A stretch of 51,338 nt of DNA from Saccharothrix sp. NRRL B-16348 (GTDB lineage Bacteria > Actinomycetota > Actinomycetes > Mycobacteriales > Pseudonocardiaceae), in contig NZ_LGED01000268.1 of the NCBI RefSeq assembly GCF_001280085.1, positions 1 through 51,338 on the forward strand. The letters are read 5' to 3'. The first letter of the stretch is position 1. Every line of letters begins with the position of its first letter. Both the position numbers and the translations under genes were made by a program. Below, piece after piece: positions 45,396 to 51,338 of this stretch. The notes below the pieces were generated by a model. It made no database searches. It was given only the letters and a program-made list of their open reading frames with translations, and had not been told where the DNA came from.

Positions 45396-46316
45396 GTGAA
45401 CCCGTTGCGCACGTTGATCCTCGCCGCCGCGGGCAACGACACGGTGCGCCGGGTCGTCGCGACCGCCCCCGTCAGCCGCGACGTGGTCCGCCGGTTCGTG
45501 GCGGGCGAGACCACCGCGGACGCGATCGACGCGGCCGGCCGGCTCATCGGCGACGGCCTGCGCGTCACCCTCGACCACCTCGGCGAGGACACCGCCGACC
45601 GCGCCACCGCCGAACGGACCGTGCGCGCCTACCTGGAGCTGCTCGACCAGCTGCACGACGTCGGCCTCGCCGCGGACGCCGAGGTCAGCGTGAAGCTGTC
45701 CGCCGTGGGCCTCGGCCTGAGCGAGACGGTCGCGCTGGACAACGCCTCCCGCATCTGCGCGGCGGCCGAGCAGGCGGGCACCACGGTCACGCTCGACATG
45801 GAGGACCACACCACCACCGACGCCACGCTGCGCGTGCTCGCCGAGCTGCGCCGCCACTGGCCGTCGGTGGGCGCGGTGCTCCAGGCGTACCTGCGCCGCA
45901 CCCTGGACGACGTGCGCGAACTCGCGGACACGCGCGTGCGGCTGTGCAAGGGCGCGTACGCCGAACCGCCGTCGGTGGCCTTCGTCGACCCGCACGAGGT
46001 CGACGTCAACTACGTGCGCTGCGCCAACGTGCTGCTGGCCGGCTCCGGTTACCCGATGTTCGCCACCCACGACCCGCGCCTGATCGAGATCGTCTCCGAA
46101 CGCGCCCGCTGGTACGGCAAGCCGGTCGAGGACTTCGAGTTCCAGATGCTCTACGGCGTCCGGACGGGCGAGCAGCGGCACCTGGCGGCGGAGGGGCACG
46201 TCGTGCGCGTCTACGTGCCGTTCGGCGGGCAGTGGTACGGGTACCTGATGCGCCGGCTCGCCGAGCGACCGGCCAACGTCGCGTTCTTCCTGCGTTCGCT
46301 GGTCAGCCGCTCGTGA
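45396..46316 (+). CDS. Proline dehydrogenase
   Basis: This 306-aa monofunctional PRODH oxidises proline to pyrroline-5-carboxylate with FAD. It shows the barrel motifs EVSVKLSAVGL, VTLDMEDHTTTDATL, QAYLRRTLDDV, VRLCKGAYAEP, FATHDPRLIE, FEFQMLYGVR and the C-terminal VYVPFGGQWYGYLMRRLAER substrate loop. GTG 45396 follows TAGGGT (45383-45388) at 7 nt. P5C dehydrogenase is not adjacent. proC is 1 kb downstream, so synthesis and breakdown genes of proline sit together. Confidence 0.95.
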   Translation: MNPLRTLILAAAGNDTVRRVVATAPVSRDVVRRFVAGETTADAIDAAGRLIGDGLRVTLDHLGEDTADRATAERTVRAYLELLDQLHDVGLAADAEVSVKLSAVGLGLSETVALDNASRICAAAEQAGTTVTLDMEDHTTTDATLRVLAELRRHWPSVGAVLQAYLRRTLDDVRELADTRVRLCKGAYAEPPSVAFVDPHEVDVNYVRCANVLLAGSGYPMFATHDPRLIEIVSERARWYGKPVEDFEFQMLYGVRTGEQRHLAAEGHVVRVYVPFGGQWYGYLMRRLAERPANVAFFLRSLVSRS

Positions 46317-46324
46317 GGAGCCCT

Positions 46325-47131
46325 GTGTCCTTCTCGGTAGCCAGTGCGGTCCGCCCCCTCGGCGACGGCACGTACACCGCGTCCCTGCCCGCCGAGTGGA
46401 CCGTCGGTCCCAAGCCGCACGGCGGGTTCCTGCTGGCCCTGGTCGCGCGGGCGGCGGTGGACAGCGCGCGGGCGGCCGTGCCGGGAGCCGACGACCTGGC
46501 GCCGCTGGCGGTGAGCACGCAGTTCCTGCGCGCGCCCGAGGTGGGGCCGGTGCTGGTGCGGACCGAGGTGCGCAAGGCGGGGCGGACGGCGACCGTGGTG
46601 ACGTCCACGTTGGAGCAGCGGGGCCGCAGTTGCGTGGAGGCGGTGGTGACGGTCGGGCGGATGCCGACGGCCGCGCCGGACTACGTCGACCTGCCCGACA
46701 TGCCCGCCGCGCCGCCCGTGGACGCGATCGACCTGGCGTCGATGGGGTCCGGCGGGGTGTACAAGCTCGGGTCGGTGTGCGACGTGCGGCTGGACCAGGC
46801 GGGCGCCGGGTTCCTGGCCGGGCGGGTCGGCGACCCGTTGGTGCTGCGGCTGTGGGCGCGTCCGCTCGGTGAGCGGCCGGACCCGTACTTCGCGCTGATC
46901 GCCGGTGACATCTCGATGCCGGTGACGTTCAACCTGGGCCGGTTCGGGTGGTCGCCGACCGTGCAGCTGACGGCGTTGCTGCGGGCGAACCCGGCGCCGG
47001 GGTGGCTGCGCGTGCGGGTGTCGTGCAGCGCGGTGCACGGGCAGTGGTTCGACGAGGACGCCGTGGTGATCGACTCGGCCGGGCGGCTGGTGTGCCAGGC
47101 GCGGCAGTTGGCGCTGACGCCGGCGACCTGA
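46325..47131 (+). CDS. Acyl-CoA thioesterase (double hotdog)
   Basis: This 268-aa protein has a TesB/4HBT_3-like double hotdog: N-terminal WTVGPKPHGGFLLALVARAA with the family HGG, STQFLRAPEVGPVLVRTEVR, and a C-terminal half with GDISMPVTFNLGRFG and WFDEDAVVIDSAGRLVCQARQL. It hydrolyses acyl-CoAs in general; the substrate is unknown. GTG 46325 has GAGGAG 5 nt upstream and lies 8 nt after the PRODH stop, so the two are probably co-transcribed. Its TGA lies in the cap of repeat array 5. Confidence 0.85.
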   Translation: MSFSVASAVRPLGDGTYTASLPAEWTVGPKPHGGFLLALVARAAVDSARAAVPGADDLAPLAVSTQFLRAPEVGPVLVRTEVRKAGRTATVVTSTLEQRGRSCVEAVVTVGRMPTAAPDYVDLPDMPAAPPVDAIDLASMGSGGVYKLGSVCDVRLDQAGAGFLAGRVGDPLVLRLWARPLGERPDPYFALIAGDISMPVTFNLGRFGWSPTVQLTALLRANPAPGWLRVRVSCSAVHGQWFDEDAVVIDSAGRLVCQARQLALTPAT

Positions 47132-47258
47132 GCGTTGAATTCAGGTGTCCTGAGCGTAGGACACGCGCGTTCTGAGCGTAGGACACGCGCGTTCTGAACG
47201 TAGGACTCTCGCGACGTGAACGTAGGACTCGCGCGTTCTGGAGGTGGGACACGCGTGG
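47127..47258. repeat. 22-bp unit array 5
   Basis: A cap (47127-47148) that contains the thioesterase stop and GAATTC is followed by five reverse units (47149-47170, 47171-47192, 47193-47214, 47215-47236, 47237-47258) with core GAGCGTAGGACACGCGCG. The array is exactly periodic at 22 bp and ends 45 nt before the proC start. Confidence 0.9.
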
Positions 47259-47302
47259 GGACCTGCGGTGTTGCGGTGGTGAGGGCGTGGCAGGCTTGGC
47301 GC

Positions 47303-48115
47303 ATGACGACCATCGCCGTGTTGGGGGCTGGCAAGATCGGTGAAGCGCTGCTGTCGGGGCTGCTTCAAGGCGGGCGGAAGGCCGACGACCTGCTGTTCAC
47401 CGAGAAGCACCCGGAACGGGCCGCCGCGCTGACCGAGCGGTACGGGGTGGAGGGCCTCGACGTGCCCGGCGCCGCGCAGCGGGCCGACGTCCTCGTGGTC
47501 GCGGTCAAGCCGCAGGACATCGAACCGCTGCTGGACGAGCTGGCACCGGTGCTCAAGCCCGGCACGCTCGTCGTGTCGCTGTGCGCGGGCCTGCCGACGT
47601 CCCTCTACGAGCGCAGGCTGCCCGACAGCACCCCGGTCGTCCGGGTCATGCCGAACACCCCGATGGTCGTCGGCGAGGCGATGAGCGCCATCTCCGCGGG
47701 CAAGTACGCCACCGACGAGCACCTGAACCTGGTCGAGGAGCTGCTGACCACGGTCGGCAAGGTGGCCCGCGTCCCGGAGAACCAGCAGGACGCCGTCACC
47801 GCGCTGTCCGGCTCCGGCCCCGCCTACTTCTTCTACCTGGTCGAGGCCATGATCGACGCGGGCATCCTGCTCGGCATCCCGCGCGACCTGGCCGGCCGGC
47901 TCATCATCCAGTCGGCGGTCGGCGCGGCCACCATGCTGAACGAGGGCGACCAGCACCCGGTCATCCTGCGCGAGGCCGTCACGTCGCCCGCCGGCACCAC
48001 CATCATGGCCATCCGCGAGCTGGAGAAGCACGGCGTGCGCGCGGCCATGCTGGCGGCCATCGAGGCGGCCCGCGACCGTTCGGTGGAACTGGGACGCGCC
48101 CACGAGGCGGACTGA
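47303..48115 (+). CDS. proC: Pyrroline-5-carboxylate reductase
   Basis: This 270-aa enzyme carries out the last step of proline synthesis. It has the Rossmann motif AVLGAGKIGEALLSGLL, VVAVKPQDIEPLL, VVRVMPNTPMVVGEAMSAI, and the proline-binding C-terminal LSGSGPAYFFYLVEAMIDAG and VTSPAGTTIMAIRELEKHGV. ATG 47303 has CAGGCT 6 nt upstream, suggesting leaderless mRNA. The position before the excisionase-like HTH gene is as in Rv0500. Confidence 0.96.
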   Translation: MTTIAVLGAGKIGEALLSGLLQGGRKADDLLFTEKHPERAAALTERYGVEGLDVPGAAQRADVLVVAVKPQDIEPLLDELAPVLKPGTLVVSLCAGLPTSLYERRLPDSTPVVRVMPNTPMVVGEAMSAISAGKYATDEHLNLVEELLTTVGKVARVPENQQDAVTALSGSGPAYFFYLVEAMIDAGILLGIPRDLAGRLIIQSAVGAATMLNEGDQHPVILREAVTSPAGTTIMAIRELEKHGVRAAMLAAIEAARDRSVELGRAHEAD

Positions 48116-48183
48116 TACCGCCATTGGCCGTCGCACCAGTCCCACCCGTCCCGTTACCCTCAAGGCAGCACGTGCGTGTCGAA

Positions 48184-48205
48184 CCGTCGGTGGGGAAGCC
48201 GACGG
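48184..48205 (+). promoter_or_regulatory. Hairpin in leader of excisionase-type HTH gene
   Basis: CCGTCGG (48184-48190) and CCGACGG (48199-48205) form a perfect 7-bp stem with an 8-nt loop, 30 nt before the ATG. Confidence 0.4.
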
Positions 48206-48235
48206 CACGACGCGTGTCGAAGGACGCGGTGATCC

Positions 48236-48439
48236 ATGCCTGCGGAGGAGAAGTCGCTCGGTCAAGTCAGATTCATGACGGTCGCCGAGGTCGCGCTGAT
48301 GATGCGCGTGTCGAAGATGACGGTGTACCGCCTGGTCCACTCCGGTGAGCTGACGGCGGTGCGCGTGGGAAAGTCGTTCAGAGTGCCGGAGAAGGCGGTC
48401 CACGAGTACCTGCGGAACGCCTACTTCGACGCCGGGTGA
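48236..48439 (+). CDS. Excisionase-family HTH DNA-binding protein
   Basis: This is a 67-aa, single-domain MerR-like winged helix (RFMTVAEVALMMRVSKMTVY then VHSGELTAVRVGKSFRVPEK). It matches the small HTH protein between proC and bS22 in mycobacteria (Rv0500A). Despite the family name, no phage genes are near, so it is a conserved chromosomal regulator. Target unknown. Confidence 0.92.
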   Translation: MPAEEKSLGQVRFMTVAEVALMMRVSKMTVYRLVHSGELTAVRVGKSFRVPEKAVHEYLRNAYFDAG

Positions 48440-48460
48440 GGGCGCGTCCGGGCAGGCGGG

Positions 48461-48532
48461 TAAACTCATAGGCCGTTCGTGCCTGGTGTCGGCGCGCCCA
48501 CTTGACGGGTGTCTCCACCGGCGCGTGGAGAC
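48461..48532 (+). promoter_or_regulatory. Promoter and hairpin leader of bS22 gene
   Basis: TAAACT (48461-48466) is a good -10, giving a leader of about 90 nt. GTCTCCAC (48511-48518) and GTGGAGAC (48525-48532) form a perfect 8-bp stem with a 6-nt loop, 29 nt before the ATG. GAAGGAA is the SD. Confidence 0.5.
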
Positions 48533-48561
48533 CACCAACGTCTAGTAGTGAAGGAACCCGC

Positions 48562-48663
48562 ATGGGCTCGGTCATCAAGAAGCGCCGCAAGCGCATGTCG
48601 AAGAAGAAGCACCGCAAGTTGCTGCGCAAGACGCGGGTCCAGCGCAGGAAGCGCGGCAAGTAA
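48562..48663 (+). CDS. Small ribosomal protein bS22 (AURKAIP1/COX24-like)
   Basis: This is a 33-aa highly basic protein: [20 protein letters not shown], then [13 protein letters not shown]. It matches the actinobacterial protein found at the decoding centre of mycobacterial 30S subunits (bS22; Rv0500B position between Rv0500A and galE2). SD GAAGGAA is 6 nt before the ATG. It has its own -10 (TAAACT) and is followed by a strong terminator. It is easily missed because of its size. Confidence 0.95.
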   Translation: MGSVIKKRRKRMSKKKHRKLLRKTRVQRRKRGK

Positions 48664-48681
48664 GCCCCTGCGGGTTCTAGC

Positions 48682-48721
48682 ACCGCCAGTCCCCGGCCTC
48701 ACCGGTCGCGGGACTGGCGGT
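48682..48721 (+). terminator. Strong terminator after bS22 gene
   Basis: Perfect 12-bp arms ACCGCCAGTCCC (48682-48693) and GGGACTGGCGGT (48710-48721) with a 16-nt loop, followed by GTCTTCGTT. Confidence 0.9.
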
Positions 48722-48884
48722 GTCTTCGTTCCACGGCGCCCCGGCCCTTCCGGGGCCGTCCCGCCATCCGGGTGATTCACCGGTAAAGCCTCGGTGACCT
48801 GCGTCAAGACGACGTTCCGCGACCGATAGCCCCACCGGATCCCGGTTAGCATCGTCGAGTCGCACCACCCGCACAGGGAGTCGC

Positions 48885-49922
48885 ATGGCGCCCAAGGTCG
48901 TTCTCGTCACCGGATGCAGCCGATACCTCGGCGGTCACCTCGCCGCGCGCTTGGCGGCGAACCCCGACATCGACCGCGTGCTCGGCGTGGACACCGAACC
49001 GCCGTCGCGCGACCTGCAGCGCCGCATGGGCCGCGCCGAGTTCGTGCGCGCCGACATCCGCAACCCCCTCATCGCGAAGGTCATCGCCACCGCGCACGTC
49101 GACACGGTCGTGCACGCGTCGGTGACGGCGAACCCGGCCGGCCCGACCGGGCGGACCGTGATGAAGGAGATGAACGTCATCGGCACGATGCAGCTGCTGG
49201 CCGCGTGCCAGAAGTCGCCGCACGTGCGCAAGCTCGTGGTCAAGTCGACCAGCGCGGTGTACGGGACCAGCTCGCGCGATCCGGCGGTGTTCACCGAGGA
49301 CATGGGCCCGAAGGACCTGCCGTCCAGCGGGTACGCCAAGGACGCGGTCGAGGTCGAGGGGTACGTGCGCGGGTTCGCGCGCCGCAGGCCGGACGTGGAC
49401 GTCACCGCGCTGAGGTTCAGCAACTTCATCGGCCCCCGCATCGACACGGTCCTGACCAGGTACTTCGCCCTGCCGGTCGTGCCGACGGTGATGGGGTACG
49501 ACGCCAGGGTGCAGTTGCTGCACTCCGAGGACGCGCTGGCCGTGCTGGAACGGGCCGCGCTGCACGACCTGCCCGGCGTCTACAACGTGGGCGGTGACGG
49601 CGTGCTGATGCTGTCGCAGGCCATCCGGAGGGCGGGCCGGATCAGCCTGCCCGTGCCGAGCGCGGCGGTGCCGACGATGGGCCGGTTCTTCCGCAGCGCG
49701 CGGCTGGTGGACTTCTCCCCGGACCAGATGAGGTTCCTGAACTGGGGTCGGGTGGTGGACACGACGCTGCTCAAGCGGGAGTTCGGGTTCACTCCGAGGT
49801 GGACCACCCAGCAGGCGTTCGACGACTACGTGAGCGGGCGCGCGCTGCGTCCGCTCATCGACCCGGAACTGGTGGCGTCGGTCGAGCGGGGCGTGCTCGA
49901 CCTGGCTGCCAGGTTCCGCTAG
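48885..49922 (+). CDS. NAD-dependent epimerase-like SDR with altered motifs (GalE2-like)
   Basis: This 345-aa extended SDR resembles Rv0501, named galE2. The cofactor motif is TGCSRYLGGHLA, where the second Gly of TGxxGxxG is Arg. The catalytic Tyr region is SGYAKDAVE: Tyr is followed by Lys at +2 and lacks Lys at +4. Ser is present in VVKSTSAVYG. UDP-sugar epimerase activity therefore cannot be assumed. Nucleotide or lipid-linked sugar binding, or a non-catalytic role next to the acyltransferase, is possible. The ATG has AGGGAG 6 nt upstream. Confidence 0.85.
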   Translation: MAPKVVLVTGCSRYLGGHLAARLAANPDIDRVLGVDTEPPSRDLQRRMGRAEFVRADIRNPLIAKVIATAHVDTVVHASVTANPAGPTGRTVMKEMNVIGTMQLLAACQKSPHVRKLVVKSTSAVYGTSSRDPAVFTEDMGPKDLPSSGYAKDAVEVEGYVRGFARRRPDVDVTALRFSNFIGPRIDTVLTRYFALPVVPTVMGYDARVQLLHSEDALAVLERAALHDLPGVYNVGGDGVLMLSQAIRRAGRISLPVPSAAVPTMGRFFRSARLVDFSPDQMRFLNWGRVVDTTLLKREFGFTPRWTTQQAFDDYVSGRALRPLIDPELVASVERGVLDLAARFR

Positions 49923-49980
49923 AGGGTTCCCGCTTGAGGGTTCCGAACGAGGGCGAGATCGAGGGCGAGGAGGTGGACGC

Positions 49981-51030
49981 GTGGCAGAGGCACGGGTGAT
50001 CCCGCTGCACGGTGCGGACCGGGAGGCTGCCCGACGACGGCGCGCCGCGGACCGGGCTCCCGGGCCGGTTCCCGTGCCCGAACCGCCCGCGTCGGACGCG
50101 ACGCCCTCGGAGGAGCACGCAGAGGAGCACGCGGCGGATCCGATGGGTGCGGATCCGATGGGTGCGGACGAGTCCGGGGCGGAGCAGGCGGGCTGGGAGC
50201 GGCGCCTGGCGGGTCTGCTGGCGTTCGCCCGCAGGCGCATCCAGGGCGACTACGAGGTCGACGAGTTCGGCTTCGACCCGGACCTGACCGACAACGTCCT
50301 GATGCCGCCGCTCAGGCCGCTGTACGAGAAGTGGTTCCGGGTGGAGACGATCGGGATGCACAACGTGCCGGGCGAGGGCGGCGCGCTGATCGTCGCCAAC
50401 CACTCCGGTACCCTGCCGCTGGACGCCACGATGACCGCGTTCGCGGTGCGCGCCGACCACCCGAAGCGCCGCCACCTGCGGATGCTGGGCGCCGACCTGG
50501 TGTTCAAGACGCCGGTGCTGGGCGCGCTGGCCCGCAAGTCTGGGCAGACGCTGGCGTGCAACCCGGACGCGGAACGCCTGCTCAGGTCGGGTGAGCTGGT
50601 CGGCGTGTGGCCGGAGGGCTTCAAGGGCATCGGCAAGCCGTTCAAGGACCGGTACAAGCTCCAGCGGTTCGGACGCGGCGGTTTCGTGTCGGCGGCGTTG
50701 AACACCGGCGTGCCGATCATCCCGTGCTCGATCGTGGGCGCCGAGGAGATCTACCCCAAGATCGGCGACATCAAGGCGCTGGCCAGGCTGTTCGGCTTCC
50801 CCTACTTCCCGGTGACGCCGTTCTTCCCGTTCCTGGGCCCGCTCGGCGCGATCCCGTTGCCGTCGAAGTGGTACATCGAGTTCGGGGAGCCGATCCGGAC
50901 CGACGTCTACGGCGAGCACGCGGCGGATGACCCGATGCTCGTGTTCAACCTGACCGATCAGGTGCGGGAGACGATCCAGCAGACCCTGTACCGGCTGCTC
51001 ACGCAGCGTCGGAACGTGTTCCTGGGGTGA
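49981..51030 (+). CDS. Lysophospholipid acyltransferase family protein
   Basis: This is a 349-aa PlsC-like acyltransferase with a disordered acidic N-terminus of about 75 residues, including a duplicated DPMGA. The active-site motif is NHSGTLPLD (His141 with Asp at +7, so H-x6-D rather than H-x4-D). Block III-like VWPEGFKGIGKPF and PIIPCSIVGAEE follow. It resembles Rv0502, next to galE2. It probably acylates a glycerolipid or lysolipid. GTG 49981 is preceded by GAGGAGG. Confidence 0.9.
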   Translation: MAEARVIPLHGADREAARRRRAADRAPGPVPVPEPPASDATPSEEHAEEHAADPMGADPMGADESGAEQAGWERRLAGLLAFARRRIQGDYEVDEFGFDPDLTDNVLMPPLRPLYEKWFRVETIGMHNVPGEGGALIVANHSGTLPLDATMTAFAVRADHPKRRHLRMLGADLVFKTPVLGALARKSGQTLACNPDAERLLRSGELVGVWPEGFKGIGKPFKDRYKLQRFGRGGFVSAALNTGVPIIPCSIVGAEEIYPKIGDIKALARLFGFPYFPVTPFFPFLGPLGAIPLPSKWYIEFGEPIRTDVYGEHAADDPMLVFNLTDQVRETIQQTLYRLLTQRRNVFLG

Positions 51031-51338
51031 GTGGTCACGACGTGGTGGGTGACGTCGTAAAGATCAAAAGCTTAAAAGCATGTCCTCGCCGGACGGGCAG
51101 ATCAGCAGGATGACCCCAACTGCCTGGTTCTGTGGCGGGTCCGTTGTTGGTCCGGGCTCCGTGTCATCCCACCGACCTCCACAAGGGCTACCACACGTAT
51201 CAAGGGGGGCGCGGCCCACAGTCGATGCCGCCAGGCATTGGTGGACAGGCGCCCCCCTTGACACGCGCGGTAGGGCTGCGCCAGGTCGGCGGGATGACAC
51301 GAAGCCCTGCTTTTGAGGAAAGACCTGCCAGTGGAGTG
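51031..51338. other. Terminal intergenic region with long hairpin element
   Basis: No gene is seen. An AT-rich patch (ATCAAAAGCTTAAAAGC, about 51063-51079) is followed by the long inverted repeat 51154-51307. TCAAAAGC (51064-51071) and GCTTTTGA (51309-51316) flank it as a further 8-bp inverted pair. Confidence 0.6.
51154..51307. repeat. Long imperfect hairpin element
   Basis: Arms of 59 nt (51154-51212 and 51249-51307) pair around a 36-nt loop. The outer 25 nt match at 23/25 and the inner 17 nt (with GGGGGGCGC/GCGCCCCCC) at 16/17. The loop contains a small hairpin ATGCC/GGCAT. No gene is inside. It follows the acyltransferase stop by 124 nt. Confidence 0.75.

Noticed and set aside
48236..48439. 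Phage excisionase and integrated element
   Set aside because: No integrase, attachment site or phage genes nearby. The gene is in a conserved proC-bS22 context.
49934..49999. Small leader open frame before the acyltransferase gene
   Set aside because: TTG-initiated, out of frame with the gene, without its own ribosome binding site. The GAGGAGG it covers is the SD of the acyltransferase gene.
51064..51316. Two mirror-image open frames of 78 codons
   Set aside because: They arise because the region is a long inverted repeat that reads similarly on both strands. There is no ribosome binding site and no family.

Overview
The window is high-GC actinobacterial DNA with frequent GTG starts, many start codons that follow a -10 hexamer by only 6-8 nt (leaderless genes), and mycothiol genes. 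Gene content and intergenic repeats suggest a filamentous Pseudonocardiales organism (Saccharothrix/Actinosynnema/Lentzea type). The genus is an inference. I see no tRNA, rRNA, insertion sequence, prophage or CRISPR array.

Region 1 (1-9.7 kb, minus strand) is accessory. It holds a secreted Ser/Gly-rich protein; a tightly overlapping operon of sigma factor, small beta-rich protein and CHAT-domain protein whose catalytic His appears replaced by Leu; and a PadR regulator, ABC ATPase and FtsX-type permease operon next to a second, ATPase-less permease paralogue. Region 2 (9.7-16.6 kb) has a CGNR zinc-finger regulator, a DUF445 membrane protein, a DapC-like aminotransferase, a membrane NACHT NTPase, a zinc-ribbon protein and a PCMT-like methyltransferase.

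Region 3 (16.6-51 kb) is largely a core actinobacterial neighbourhood that, from memory, follows the order of M. tuberculosis Rv0474-Rv0502: XRE regulator, HbhA-like protein, DUF2516 protein, later DUF2505, murB, SDR, L,D-transpeptidase, mshA, YbjN protein, gpmA, senX3-regX3, ppx, TM protein, TIM-barrel isomerase, proC, excisionase-type HTH, 33-aa ribosomal protein bS22, epimerase-like SDR and acyltransferase. Interposed genes include a TipA-like MerR regulator, YbaK-type deacylase, TetR/amidase pair, LOG protein, lipoproteins, purU, a mycothiol-dependent isomerase-like protein, a trypsin-like protease, an acyl-CoA ligase and a proline dehydrogenase. Themes are the cell envelope (murB, Ldt, lipoproteins, HbhA, acyltransferase), mycothiol, phosphate signalling (senX3-regX3, ppx) and proline metabolism (PRODH, proC).

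The most unusual structures are outside the genes. A family of 22-bp tandem units occurs at five intergenic sites, with orientation switches that form palindromes, diverged cap units, and boundaries that fall on or next to stop codons. Two nested inverted-repeat elements lie at 32234-32359 and 51154-51307. Sharp regulatory signatures include a perfect dyad in a 19-bp promoter spacer for the MerR regulator, an 18-bp TetR palindrome, paired XRE half-sites, a possible SD-sequestering helix upstream of a lipoprotein, and a hairpin leader before bS22.
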